NCBI GenBank assembly: GCA_947359465.1
Contig: OX375876.1
Location: 70,314,998-70,378,997, forward strand
Origin: Metellina segmentata
Lineage: Eukaryota > Arthropoda > Arachnida > Araneae > Tetragnathidae
DNA: 64,000 nt
Reading direction: 5' to 3'
Each line of letters begins with the position of its first letter. Within the stretch, counting starts at the first letter, position 1. Positions 47,502-59,309 of the stretch are shown here, piece by piece. The notes under the pieces were generated by a model. The model was not told the origin of the DNA. It was given only the letters and a program-made list of their open reading frames with translations, and made no database searches. A program made the translations under genes and the position numbers.

Positions 47502-47705
47502 TTGACTGATACGCCAGTTAAAAATATGATTACAGAGGAAATATCGAAGAGGAAAAACGCCCTAAACCCTAAAAAGAACGAAATTCCCAAGAAACGATCC
47601 AAAGTGAACCTGAGGCATAATACTACCGAGATATCATCAGCAGAAGATGAAGATTCACCCTCCCATGCTGATAGTGATAACATCTTTTTCAGAATTGCAA
47701 TCTGA
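47502..47705 (+). pseudogene. pogo-like transposase C-terminal tail
   Basis: A 67-codon open stretch reads LTDTPVKNMITEEISKRKNA, then a lysine-rich basic segment (NPKKNEIPKKRSK) and an acidic serine tail (SSAEDEDSPSHADSD). This TDTPxKxxxEEE, basic, acidic order is typical of the extreme C-terminus of pogo/Tigger/Jerky-type transposases after the DDE domain. The catalytic domain and CENP-B-type DNA-binding domain are not visible upstream, where a SINE and other sequence intervene. The identification is based on style, not on a catalytic motif. Confidence 0.45.
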
Positions 47706-47863
47706 CAGCTGCAGACCACAACAATTAACAATGGTGACTACGTTAGAGGTGAAGAAGGACACCTTAAAGAACAAAAAATTCACTCTTTTGAGAAAGTTGT
47801 GAATCAAAACAATGTTGATTTTGAAATGTTGTACGTCAAAAAAATTTTGCATCTTATAAATTT

Positions 47864-47972
47864 TCAAGAATAAATGAAGTTTATTCATATGAAAAATCAA
47901 AAATCATTGCCAAACAAATTTCACGAACAAACGAAATTTATTCATATGAAAAATCAAAAATCATTGCCAAAC
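47864..47972 (+). repeat. 57-bp direct duplication
   Basis: The phrase TTATTCATATGAAAAATCAA with AAATCATTGCCAAAC occurs at 47,881 and again at 47,938, joined by AAATTTCACGAACAAACGAA. It is nearly perfect and therefore recent. Confidence 0.85.
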
Positions 47973-47987
47973 CTCCTATCCCAATTC

Positions 47988-48327
47988 AGCTGACCAACCG
48001 GTATAGTGGTTAAGGTGTTAGCCTCTAGATCGGAAGGTTCCTGGTTCGAATCCGGGTTCGGGCATGGATGTTTGTAAGCGTATGGTGTAGAGCCGGCTGG
48101 TGCACCTTAAATCTGTCGTGGCCGAAAGTCCTCACGTTGGGTTGGCGTGGAAGTTTGGAGAGTGGGGTGCCAGTTCAGGTGTTGCTTCGTCATCTGACCG
48201 TGGTTCAAAATTACGAGGTGTTGTCCTCTTATCTTTCCCTTAAGGGACTGATCCCGGACCGTCGTCAATAGCCCGTTGTGTTGCTCTAGTACGACGTTAA
48301 CTAAAATTGCCATTACCATTACCATTA
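47988..48327 (+). repeat. tRNA-derived SINE, ATTACC-tailed type, with target duplication
   Basis: It shares the head of the SINE at 47193 (GGTATAGTGGTTAAGGTGTT, box B GGTTCGAATCC) and the core TTCGTCATCTGACCGTGGTT with CAAAATTACGAGG. It also has an extra left block (CTGTCGTGGCC, TCCTCACGTTGGGTTGG) and a different 3' body (GGACCGTCGTC, GTGTTGCTCTAGTACGACGT) ending in repeated CATTAC. Perfect 13-bp duplications CCTATCCCAATTC lie at 47975-47987 and 48328-48340. Confidence 0.92.
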
Positions 48328-48732
48328 CCTATCCCAATTCCATCAAGAGAGAAATTCCATCAAAAATGCTGATTTTCCCGGTGGATTTAACTTTTTATCA
48401 AAATCTAAAATACTTTTACAGTTTCTTTAATCTTTCTATCATCTACTGTGTAACTGTAGACTAAAATCATTGCTAATACTTTCCTCACATTTCCAGTTGT
48501 TCAATTGTAACTAAACTAATCAAAAGTGGTATTTTATTTTAAGTCTGCATAAAAAAATCATTAGATATCTCTATATTTCAATTAAAATTATAAATTTTAA
48601 CAAAAGCCCATATTTATAGTTATTGTTGCTACTATAACGTAACACAATATCCTTCAATGTATCACACCAGTGGGACACAGTGTTACAATGTACATCACTG
48701 CCAAACATATTAAATACTGGAAATAAATGTTA

Positions 48733-49489
48733 CTTGGTGCTTGGCTCGATCAGGCTGGAATGATGCTGACTGGGGACGTATTGTCTTTAACGACGAATCC
48801 CGCTTCCAACTGTGTTCTGACGATCATTGAAGACGTGTCTGGAGACGCCTAGGGCAGCGTGCCGATCCTGCTTTCATTATTGCACGCCACACGGGCCCTC
48901 AACAAGGAGTTATGGTCTGGGGTGCCATTTCCCTTGATAGCCGGACACCTTTGGTCGTCATTAGAGGTACACTTACTGCACAGCGGTACGTTGACGACAT
49001 TCTGAGACCTGTTTTGCTACCGTTCCTTTCGCAGTACCCTGGGCTTCTGTTTCAGCAAGACAATGCCAGACCACATAAGTATATGAGTTGCTATGAACTG
49101 TCTTCAAACTTGTCAAACACTTCCTTGGTCAGCCAGATCACCAGATATCTCTCCCATACAGCATGTCTGGGATATGATGGGAAGACGACTGCATCCGGTA
49201 GGGAATGTTGATGACGTAGTCCGACAATTGGAGCAAATTTGGCAAGAAGTACCGCAGGAGACCATCCGGGAGCTTTATCAATCTATGCCACGCCGTGTGG
49301 CAGCTTGCATCCAGGCTAGAGGCGGGTCAATACCTTATTGAGCTCGTTACTGTGACTCTGAAATAAATCATTCAATTGTTCTGAAATTTTAATCATTTTC
49401 TTTACCGTACATAATTTTCCTATCCACCAATTTTTGTCTCCATCGGACAACTCCTTCTTGGTACGTCGATTTTTTTTTGTTATAGAGTG
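48733..49489 (+). pseudogene. Tc1-like transposase, 3' half, copy B
   Basis: The plus-strand reading starts at WCLARSGWNDADWGRIVFND, with DES of the first catalytic Asp intact, then GVMVWGAISLDSRTPLVVIR. The second catalytic Asp is in FQQDNARPH (about 49,050-49,075). After a frame change come SARSPDISPIQHVWDMMGRR (the usual Glu replaced by Gln: SPIQHVW) and a C-terminus ending ARGGSIPY at about 49,340. The terminus CACTCTATAACAAAAAAAAA (reversed, ending 49489) is followed by TA (49490-49491). A stop follows CSDDH near 48,827. The 5' half is missing at nearly the same protein position as in copy A. Confidence 0.87.
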
Positions 49490-52332
49490 TAGTATAACTC
49501 TTTAGATACATTTAATGTTAACATGAAGTCTTGTGTTTGTGTGTGAACAAAGGTTTTACAAATATTTCATTTCTAACCAATTTATGAGGTGCAATTTACA
49601 CCTGCAGCAACTTTACACCTGTGTATTGATTTTTTCCATGCTTTAAACTGACCTGAAAACTATGTCCTCAATTAATAAACAAGAGTTAAAAATCTCACAT
49701 ACTTTTAGTATTATTAAGGAAGTAAACGTCTTCTTTTTAAAAATTATAACAGCTGTTCTCATTTGTCTCTCAGCGTACACGCTGTTTTTAATCAATAATA
49801 AATTTATCAATCGAATGGAGCACAACGTTTCGTTTTCATCTTTAGTAAGCATCGTAACACATGCAACTTATGTAAATTGGACTTTACATTCTACTAAGCA
49901 GATGTTTCTAAATAATGACACACAACTATACATTTTTCATACTGCTGATGATTCCGACTAACAATGTTATTACTGAGAAAATCTGCATAGAAAAAACTCA
50001 TCTGAACTTTATTATTATCTGGAGCACTTCGTTGTTTCACTATTTAGATTTAACTCAATAAATATGGCTGCTTAAGAATAGAAGTTCGAGCGCGGGAATG
50101 ATATTTAATTTTAAATTTCCTCGTTAACATTTATTGCGCGTGCAGATTTTTCCCCCACCTTTTATGGAACTTTAATTTTTGCCTTAACCGTAATATAAAA
50201 TTCTGATTTTGGAGAAACAATAAATTAATTTTAGTGGATTGTGTGTGAGAAAATAGTCTTTTTTTATACGATCTGAGTTGATCTCATGGAGGTGATATAA
50301 AAGTAGAGTAATATAAGAAACTTTTTTTTTGTATTCCCATGATAATGTGACGAAATTTAGTAGAAACGTGCTCCTCAGAAACTCTTCTGCCACACGCAAA
50401 TAGTTTACACATTACTTCTTCCATCATACAGTGGAGCTTTTTTCTATCTTGCTGTACATATTAATGAAATTTCAAATTCACAAAGTGAAAACATTACGTT
50501 TAACGGTTGAGATTTATATTTATTTAAAAAGTATTTTTTTGATGAGCAAAAAAAGTGTCTTGTAGTTTTTCTGGAAAAATAATGTGTTTCCAAAATTAAT
50601 AATTCAAGTTCTATGTAATACATTTCCAACCTTTGTAATCAATTTTATAGTCGATATATAATGATTAAAATAAAACAATTCATTCGGGTTATTATTACAT
50701 TACAAACATTACTTTTATATACGTGCGTCTATAATGACTTGAAATAATAAATACGAAAAATTCTTTAAAAAATTGCGTTGAATCGTTTTTGATTATAGTT
50801 TCATGATTACTGTTTCATTCCAACTGGAATCATTGCTTTGTCGAGTATGTTAAACTATAAATAATATTATGAAAATGATAATATAAACATGTATTTAAAA
50901 TTTATTTCTTACTGAAAAAAGATTTCCCTTAACCCATGTGTATAATGTTGAGGAATAAAAATTACCTAGGAATGAATAAAATATGAAGTTTGAAACTCAA
51001 GTATTATGCATAGCATTGATTTCAATTTTAGAGAACAGCTGTGTTTGTTAAAGGACTTTTTTACTTTTTATAACTTTCTAAAGTAAAATATTTTGTTATG
51101 TTTCTAATGAAAAATAAAAGCAATTGCGTGGAAAAACATTGAATTAAGTATTGATGGCCATTTTGAGCTATTTATTCTTTTGAATAAAACGTTTCGAGTG
51201 TCCAATGAAAAGAGAAAGATGTAATATAACTTTTCGAAATAGCATAAAAATTGTGGACGAAAATCTAACTGATTCCAACCTTTTTCTAAATAATCGGCGT
51301 GGTTGAAAAAAAAACCCTTTTCGAAAATAGTTACTTGACATTTCTGATTTTGCTTCTCATATAAGAAAAATAAAACAAACGATACCTGTTCCTTCTTTTC
51401 CAATTCTTTCCAAATCACTTTTGTATTTCTTAATTCAAGTTAATTTCGTTTAAGTAATTTTGTAATAAATTGTATCAAATAGATAACTTTGAGCAATGTT
51501 TGTAACCATTTCTGTTTTTCGCATGGTTCTTTTTCAATTCGCGAAAAAAGTGCTACAGCGATTAAAGCGAATTCAACAGCAAATGAAATCCCGAAGAAAA
51601 TAGTCTTTCTGGTAAAAGGATCCCTTCGTAAGTCTTACATCTCCGTAAACAATATTGAATAAATTAAATTGCCTAGTCAAATTGCATGCATACACGAAAA
51701 ATGATCTTCTATTAAACTAGTTTACTTACCATTGATGCAATTTATTAACATTAAGAAAACCTAGTTTTTTTAATTTTTGATTTTTTGGTAACTTTTTAAA
51801 ACACAAAACGTTTTAGAAATGGCAACTCTGTTAATTCAAAATACCTTTTGTGTCCATGAAATGAGCTAATGTTTAAAAAAATTATATTTGTCTTATAATA
51901 AGAGTATAATAAAGACACCTAAAAAATCCTTTAATTGAATCATCAGTAAATCCTATTATCCAGTTTGTTTGAATCTAGAACTTCTATTATATTCTATTTA
52001 TCCATTTTTCTAAAGATGAAGAAAGGAGAAATGTTTGAGAAGCAAAACTCAAACGAGAACCATTCTGAGAACAAAAGAGAAATGGAACAAAACTCAAAAT
52101 AAAACTGTTTGGATAAAATTACTTCAACATTTTAAGTGTGTGTGTGTGAAGTACCTATTTTATATTTTATATGTGTTGTACTTAATGTCATAAGTACCAA
52201 AATTTCATGCATAGAGATGGCTGTAATGAATGGATACAGTAGTATGAATAGATAATGTTTACAAGAACTCTTTATGAAATACCAGATTTCAAGTTCGATA
52301 CAAATTTAATATTTGAAAATCTCGCACAGAAA
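49490..52332. other. Long AT-rich stretch, nothing recognised
   Basis: No coding region, RNA gene or repeat terminus could be supported. Confidence 0.4.
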
Positions 52333-53957
52333 TCTATATAAATAAGAATGGAGTGTTTGTTTGTACATTCAATATTTTGGACCCATTTCAAGTTTTCTAT
52401 CCGTTTTGGACCCTTCTGATGCCGAATCCGTCTTTTTCTCGTTTGGTGTCTGTCTGTCTGTCTGTCTGTCTGTATGTTGTGCCCTATACACGTCCACGCG
52501 GTTTAAGATATTTTCATGAAAATTTGCATACAGTGAGTACTTATCTTCATTTAGTGAGTGGCATTGGTTGCGAAAGTCTGTCTGTCCGTCTTTCTGTTCT
52601 ATGCTCGATTTTGTGTTAGTGTGTTTGTGTACACATCACATGAATTGTATTCCAGATATTTGATTGCGTTGTATTTTATTTTATACATTATCTAATAATT
52701 TAGTGAATGCAATATTAAACATTTCTTTATTGTTATATTTAGACGAGTTTCATGCTAAAACACCTGAGTAAGTATACTTAAATCAACCATAATTTGTTAG
52801 TTTTGGAAAAATTGGAATGTCTATTGAATATTACGATTAATTCGATTGCTTTACCAGTACTGCTGAAAAAGTAATTATTCTTCAATAAATTATTTTTTTT
52901 ATGGAATTTCATTTCTGATACGTCATTTATTTCGAGTCTTATTTTTATTCTTTGCGCAATGAAAACGATTTCCGAAAATTTGGGACAGACGATATTTTTC
53001 AATGAAACGAGAATGAACACGATCGCGCGAGCAGTGATATTTTTTCTGGTTCTTTCGCTCTGAATTAATTTCACATTTCTAAATTTTGTACACTTTTAGT
53101 TGTAAGTTGTGGCAACTGTGCGATATAGATAGATAGTGCGAAGAGATAAAATTTAATCACAAATTAATATCTTTGGAACAATTTTTTACATCTTTTATTT
53201 TGTTTTACTTCGCTGTTTCCTGTTTTAAATATTTATTATTTTAATAAATATGTTTTCCTTCTCATCACACCCAACAGCACCACAAAGTATTAGACTTGAA
53301 AATGTTAGGTAAGTCAGTATAAATTTTCAGTAAATTTTAAGTGTAGTTATGCCGTTATTTAAAGAATAATGCCGTTATTTAAAGAATAATGCCGTTATTT
53401 AAAGAATAATGCCGTTATTTAAAGAATAATGTCGTTATTGAAATAATAATAATGTTTAAAAATCCAAACTAGAACTTTTTCCAACATTAAAAAATTCGTT
53501 GTAGTAATGACAGGAGAAGATTGCAAAATTTCACAATGTCGCATACCGGAGGCAAGAGTGCCACAGGTAAAAAAATATTGTTTTGTTTACTATGAGTGCG
53601 AGAGCACTCGCCGTAAATCGTAATTTTAATTAATTGAGTTGCACATGAAAACAACTTAAGAAAGGGAATTCCAAATCTTCCTATAAATCGTCTTTTATAG
53701 TAGTAACCTTAGTATCACCTTTCGTCTTTTTGAGCTTTGTCATACAGCAATTGTGCGATGTATGTGAAATGTATTACATGAATGGATATGCATGTGTAGA
53801 ATTTGTGTCCAAAGTAAGTTGTAGAAAATATAAAGATGGCGAAAGGTGTTAAAATAAATTTTTACTCTACAAAAAACGTAAGTCATTATATATTTTGATT
53901 ATCTCTTCAATCTAGAGTAAACGAATTCAAACCGAGTAAGGTCGGGTATTTTGCTAG
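52333..53957 (+). mobile_element. Non-autonomous Helitron, family H1 copy 1
   Basis: The start A^TCTATATAAATAAGAATGG and the end ACCGAGTAAGGTCGGGTATT followed by TTG-CTAG^T give both Helitron termini at an AT target. A TCTG microsatellite follows the 5' end (52,446-52,474). A 20-bp repeat GCCGTTATTTAAAGAATAAT occurs four times at 53,350-53,430. No Rep/helicase coding is present. It is 1625 bp. Confidence 0.85.
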
Positions 53958-54013
53958 TCTAAATATAACAATAAAGAAACGTTTAATATTGCATTCACTA
54001 AACTAATAGATAA
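53958..54013 (-). repeat. 56-bp spacer: inverted piece of the Helitron interior
   Basis: The spacer TCTAAATATAACAATAAAGA to AATAGATAA equals the reverse complement of the family's own interior (52,685-52,745 in copy 1). It reads in the same direction as minus-strand copy 3 at about 41,440-41,497. Each edge is a potential A^T Helitron target. Confidence 0.85.
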
Positions 54014-55580
54014 TCTATATAAATAAGAATGGAGTGTTTGTTTGTACATTCAATATTTTCGACCCATTTCAAGTTTTCTATCCGTTTTGGACCCTTCTGA
54101 TGCCGAATCCGCCTTTTTCTCGGTTGGTGTCTGTCTGTCTGTCTGTCCGTCTGTCTGTCTGTCTGTCTGTCTGTCTGTAAGTTGTGCCCTATACACGTCC
54201 ACGCGGTTTAAGATATTTTCATGGAAATTTGCATACAGTGAGTACTTATCTTGATTTAGTGAGTGGAATTGGTTGCGAAAGTCTGTCTGTCCGTCTTTCT
54301 GTTCTATGCTCGATTTTGTGTTTGTGTGTTTGCGTAGGCATCACATGAATTGTATTCCAGATATTTGATTGCAGTGTATTTTATTTTATACATTATCTAT
54401 TAATTTAGTGAATGCAATATTAAACATTCCTTTATTGTTATATTTAGATGATTTTCATGCTAAAACACGTGAGTAAGTATACTTAAATCAACCATAATTT
54501 GGTAGTTTTGGAAAAATTGGAATGTCTATTGAATATTACAATTACTTCGATTGCTTTACCAGTACTGCTGAAAAAGTAATTATTCTTCAAAAAATTGTAT
54601 TTTTTAATGGAATTTCAGCTCTGATACTTCATTTATTTCGAGTCTTATTTTTGTTCTTTGCGCAATGAAAACGATTTCGGAATATATGAGACAGACTATA
54701 TTTTTCAACGAAACGACAATGAACAAGATCGCGTGAGCAGTGATATTTTCTGTTTCTTTCGCTCTGAATTAATTTCACATATCTAAATTTTGTGCACTCT
54801 TAGTTGTAAATTGTGGCAACTGTGCGAGATCAAGAGATAAAAATGAATCACAAATTAATATTTTTAGAACAATTTTTCCGACATCTTTTATTTTGTTCTA
54901 TTTCACTGTTTTCTGTTTTAAATATTTATTATTTTAATAAATGTGTTTTCCTTCTCATCGCACGCAACAGCACCACAAAGTATTTGACTTAAAAATGTTA
55001 GGTAAGTGTAATGTTAGTAAGAATGTTAATTAAAAATGTTAGTAAGAATAATGTCGTTATTGAAAGAATAATAATGTTTAAAATTCCGAACTAGAACTTT
55101 TTCCAACATTAAAAAATTCGTTGTACTAATGACAGGAGAAGATTTCAAACTTTCACAATGTCGCATACCGGAGGCAAGAGTGCCACAAGTAAAAAAAATA
55201 TTGTTTTGTTGACTAGGAGTGCGAGAGCACTCGCCGTAAATCGTAATTTTAATTAATTGAGTTGAACATGAAAAGAACTTAAGAAAGGAAATTCCAAATC
55301 TCCCTCAAAATCGTCTTTTATAGTAGTAACCTTAGTATCACCTTTCGTCATTTTGTAGCTTTGTCATACAGCAATTTGAGATGTATGTGAAATGTATTAC
55401 ATGAATGGATATGCATGTGTAGGATTTATGTCCAAAGTAAGTTGTAGAAAATATAAAGATGGCGAAAGGTGTTAAAATATATTTGTATTCTACAAAAAAC
55501 GTAAGTCATTATATACTTTGATTATCTCTTCAATCTAGAGTAAACCAATTCAAACCGAGTAAGGTCGGGTATTTTGCTAG
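54014..55580 (+). mobile_element. Non-autonomous Helitron, family H1 copy 2
   Basis: It has the same termini as copy 1 and is highly similar along its length. The TCTG array is longer (54,128-54,178) and the 20-bp GCCGTTATTT array is nearly absent. It ends CTAG at 55577-55580, followed by T. It is 1567 bp and lies head to tail with copy 1. Confidence 0.85.
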
Positions 55581-56731
55581 TCTTTAATAAAGCCTTCGTT
55601 ATAATAATTCATAATTGTAGTCAACATGTTTATTGCTTTTTAATACATTTAATATTTTAGATATATAGTTACTTAATCTATTTCCAAACTTTTTACACAA
55701 AAAATTAAACATTGAGAAACCGAAATAGCTTACCGTCTCAAGTATATAAGGCTTTCAAAAGCTATACAAGTATGTTAAATATTCTTGATAACCCATTATG
55801 TGTTCCTAATCTTCTGAATGTTCCAATTTAGAAGACATGTCGATAACTATTGATGCTTTAAAAAATGCTTTGATGCCTTTTTAACTTTATGCATCAGAAT
55901 TATTTAAAAATATTAACTTAAACAGTCGTTCCCCACATTTCATTTTTTTTTTTCAAATTTACTTTAACCCAAATTTACTTTAAAAATTTTAAAATAGAAT
56001 ACCTGTAAATGTTCCAACACTTAATATAAAAGAAGATTTGATATTATTTCCTCACCTTTTTAAGCAATTGTATTGAATTTATTAAAAAATAATTTAATTG
56101 AAGGGACACCTAACTTTTGCTAAATTTTTGGTTGAAACTGTAATATTATGTAATATTATTTGGTTAAACTGTATATTATTAACTGTAATATAATTTGTAA
56201 TTTGGTAATAAAATATGTAGTAATATGCATGCAAAGTTAATAAATAATTTTTATTTAAAATTAGGGGTATACATTAGTTACTTATGGTTTAAAGGGTTTA
56301 TAATAATATAATTTACACGAAAATATGTTTGGACAAATCCAGAAATATTCACACATCTACCCTGTTGTACGATATTACATCACCAAACACCAAAATAAAA
56401 TGCCAAATTTACGAGCTAAGTCAGTTTTTCACAGAGGTATCACGTGACTACTAGCAACATGCTTTTTAAGCTTTTCTCAATATCAATGCTCAACGTACTT
56501 ATATTTCACGCCAAAGGCTGGGCCGTGATTAATTTATTTGATCTCGGCTTCTATAACATTTGCTCTGCTCTCCTTAGATATGGGTTTACAGATTTATGTT
56601 TCCCAAACGTGCTATCCTGTTTCATATCTTTAAAACTGAATTATTTTCATTGTTATTATCTAATTGTATTTTTTACTCACCCGCCAACAATGGCTGTTAA
56701 TTTTTTTAACAAAAATCCAACTGTCAAAATA
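55581..56731. other. AT-rich stretch, nothing recognised
   Basis: No gene or element boundary is visible before the TA target of the mariner at 56730-56731. Confidence 0.4.
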
Positions 56732-58230
56732 CAGGGTGGTCCCGAATTCATGGTACAAACTTTAATGGTAGGTACAGGACATTGTAACAATGATTTATTG
56801 TATAGGAATGTATAGTCGCAAGTGACGCGGTGAGGCGTAAACAGGGGAAATAAAAGGAAAGAGAAATGGAGTGATCGGTTGGTATCATTGCCGGTAGAGG
56901 GCAGTAGATGTCTAGCCGCTGTTGAACATGATGCATCGCAGTAGGGAAAAGCGCCATTCACAATTGTGCTGCCGTAGACGATGGGTGACTTTACGTATGC
57001 AGAAAAAGCAGACATGCATTACATGTACGGCCGTGCAAATGGTAACGGCAGAGCTGCGTTACGAATGTATCGCGCGGAGTATCCTGATCGACGAATGCCG
57101 GATCATAGAATTTTTCAACGGTTACATCGTCAACTTTGTGAAACAGGTGCGTTCGACGTCAACAGACATGGCGCTGGTCGAGTAAGAGCTGTACGCACTC
57201 CAAGGCTGGAAGAAAGCATCTTGAACATTGTGGCTGATAGACCCGAGTCAAGCACAAGAACTGTTGCGCGTGACGTAGGTGTGAGTCATCAGACTGTATG
57301 CAGAGTGTTAAACGAAAATCGCTTACACCCCTTCCATTTTCAGAAAGTACAAGCATTGAATCCGGCAGATTATCCTCGCCGCGTGAACTTCTGCCTGTGG
57401 GTGATGCAGCAATGTGCGTTGCAGCCGGATTTCGTAGATTATGTGCTATTTACAGATGAAGCGACATTTTCACGCGAGGGTGTCTTTAATGCGCACAATT
57501 CCCATGTGTGGGCAACCGATAATCCACATGCAACGCGTCGACATGCGTTTCAACAACGTTTCAGTATGTGTGGGCTGGTATTGTGAACGACTTTTTGATT
57601 GGCCCATACTTACTACCCACGCGGCTCACTGGCGGAAGCTATCTTATTTTTCTGAAAGAAGTGTTACCACAACTGCTGCATGATGTTCCGATCGCCATTC
57701 GTAACCGCATGTGGTTTCAGCACGATGGGGCGCCAGCACACTTCAGCATTGATGTACGGAATTACCTGAATGCCACGTTTGGTACTCGATGGATTGGGCG
57801 TGGTGGACCAGTCCCTTGGCCACCCCGATCTCCCGATTTATCGAGCCTCGATTACTTTTTATGGGGACATCTAAAGCATCTTGTTTATGAGACTCCAGTT
57901 GACTCAGATGAGGATCTCGTCGCTCGCTTATCTGTAGCTGCTGCAGGTGTGCGTGAAATACCAGGCATCTTTGAACGTGTACGCCAATCGCTCCACCGAC
58001 GCTGTCAAGCATGTATCGATACTGGTGGACGCAATTTTGAACAATTACTGTAAACATGACACTTGTCAACAACGCTTTCAATAAAATCTTTGTTTTTCCT
58101 TTCGGCCGTTATTTCCCCTGTTTTCGCCTCACCGCGTCACTTGCGACTATACATTCCTATACAATAAATCATTGTTACAATGTCCTGTACCTACCATTAA
58201 AGTTTGTACCATGAATTCGGGACCACCCTG
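56732..58230 (+). mobile_element. mariner of the DD41D (rosa-like) group, near complete
   Basis: It is a 1499-bp element with TA on both sides (56730-56731, 58231-58232). Inverted repeats of 122 bp (56732-56853 and 58109-58230) start CAGGGTGGTCCCGAATTCAT and differ at one position that I can see. One transposase gene on the plus strand occupies most of the inside. Near-identical termini and an almost open transposase mark it as a recent insertion. Confidence 0.95.
56981..58053 (+). pseudogene. mariner transposase, DD41D type, one frameshift
   Basis: The ATG at 56981 opens MGDFTYAEKADMHYMYGRAN. An N-terminal helix-turn-helix region follows (to about residue 110, including VARDVGVSHQTVCRVLNENR). 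The first catalytic Asp is D159 in YVLFTDEATF. Near 57,560-57,570 the frame changes (FSMCG-stop versus WAGIVND). The downstream frame runs to 58053 with the second Asp in WFQHDGAPAHFS and the third in SPDLSSLDYFLWG; 41 residues separate them, which is the DD41D signature of rosa-like mariners rather than DD34D. The usual WxGRGGPVxWPPRSPDL stretch is intact. All three catalytic residues are kept, so the only visible fault is the one indel. The enzyme would cut and paste the element at TA sites in the nucleus. Confidence 0.93.
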
Positions 58231-58232
58231 TA

Positions 58233-59309
58233 TAAACTTATTGACAGAAATTATAATTATTTCAAGTGTTGTTCACACTTCTGTCGTCACGTAAGTTATT
58301 ATAAGTAATGTAAACAGTTGTGCATGATTTAATACATATACAGTTCGGCAACTGTGCCCTAAATAGACACTTTAACCTTACAGGTGTTATGACCCCATAT
58401 GCAGAGGCTATAGGATGGTAGAGGAGAGTCCTGTACACGTTTTGTGTGATTGTGATTATTACTCTGCCCAACAATTTGAGTACTTGGGATATCATTGTAG
58501 AGAACCCTGAAAATTGTCAAATATTCCAATCCGGTACATGCTGAAATTTATTTCGGCAATCGGTCTTCAACAGATCAGTAGGGGGTTTCAGTACTATAGA
58601 CTACTGGCTGTGGTGTGCTGGCACTATTTAGAGATACCCTCACACAAAGTCATAATACATATACAGTGACTGTCAAAACTGCCAACCTTTGACCTTACGA
58701 TGCGTGAACTTTTGTACAAATCTGTGAATAGAAAAATATACCTCAACAAATTTCAGGTTTTAGTGTAATTTTCAGTTTTGTTCTCCGATTCGTAACAGAT
58801 TAAATGCAATTCCAGTTCAAGCTTGCGGATAGTATACGTTTGTTGTAGAAGATACATGATAGAGTTCGTGTCAGAAAGAGTCGTAGATAGTATATGAACC
58901 TGCAATCAACTTGAATTAAGAGCAACGTTTCTCCTTGTGACAATGTTCTTACTGTAAGACACTTAATTTATGCAGTAAATCTCAAAGTTTTTTAAGTTGC
59001 ATTAAAGACTGCACACACACAGCGATAATTGATAAAGACAATGCGTTGTGGGTACACACATGTGTGCGCGACACAAATCTACCAAATACAATAGTTTTGA
59101 GAACTATATAAAATTCGTCGGAAAAAAATATTTTTTATTCGTATTAACATACAAAAATTGTTATTTGTATTATTATAAATTAGGTAGGTACAACTTCAAG
59201 ATTACGGCTGGTCAGATTGTAAAGAAGGTGAGTTACACATATTTGTTTGAAGATATGAATGCGTTATCACTAAGGATCTATAAACAATAACCCATTATTT
59301 GGATAGGTA
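58233..59309. other. Unannotated stretch
   Basis: Mixed composition, no feature recognised. Confidence 0.4.

Larger units (their letters stand above)
45714..48730 (+). mobile_element. Decayed pogo-like DNA transposon region
   Basis: Next to TA (45712-45713) the sequence GGGAAAGGTGGGGCACAGTG is followed by repeated GTTACATGGGCTAC-AT/AGT units. The same GTGTTACA motif returns at 46,868-46,910 and 48,670-48,700 (GTGGGACACAGTGTTACAAT). A transposase C-terminal segment lies at 47,502-47,705. No right inverted end was found and the region is broken by a Tc1 half (45979-46800) and two SINEs. The superfamily is inferred from the C-terminal protein style, the TA and the repeated subterminal motif. 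Confidence 0.5.
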
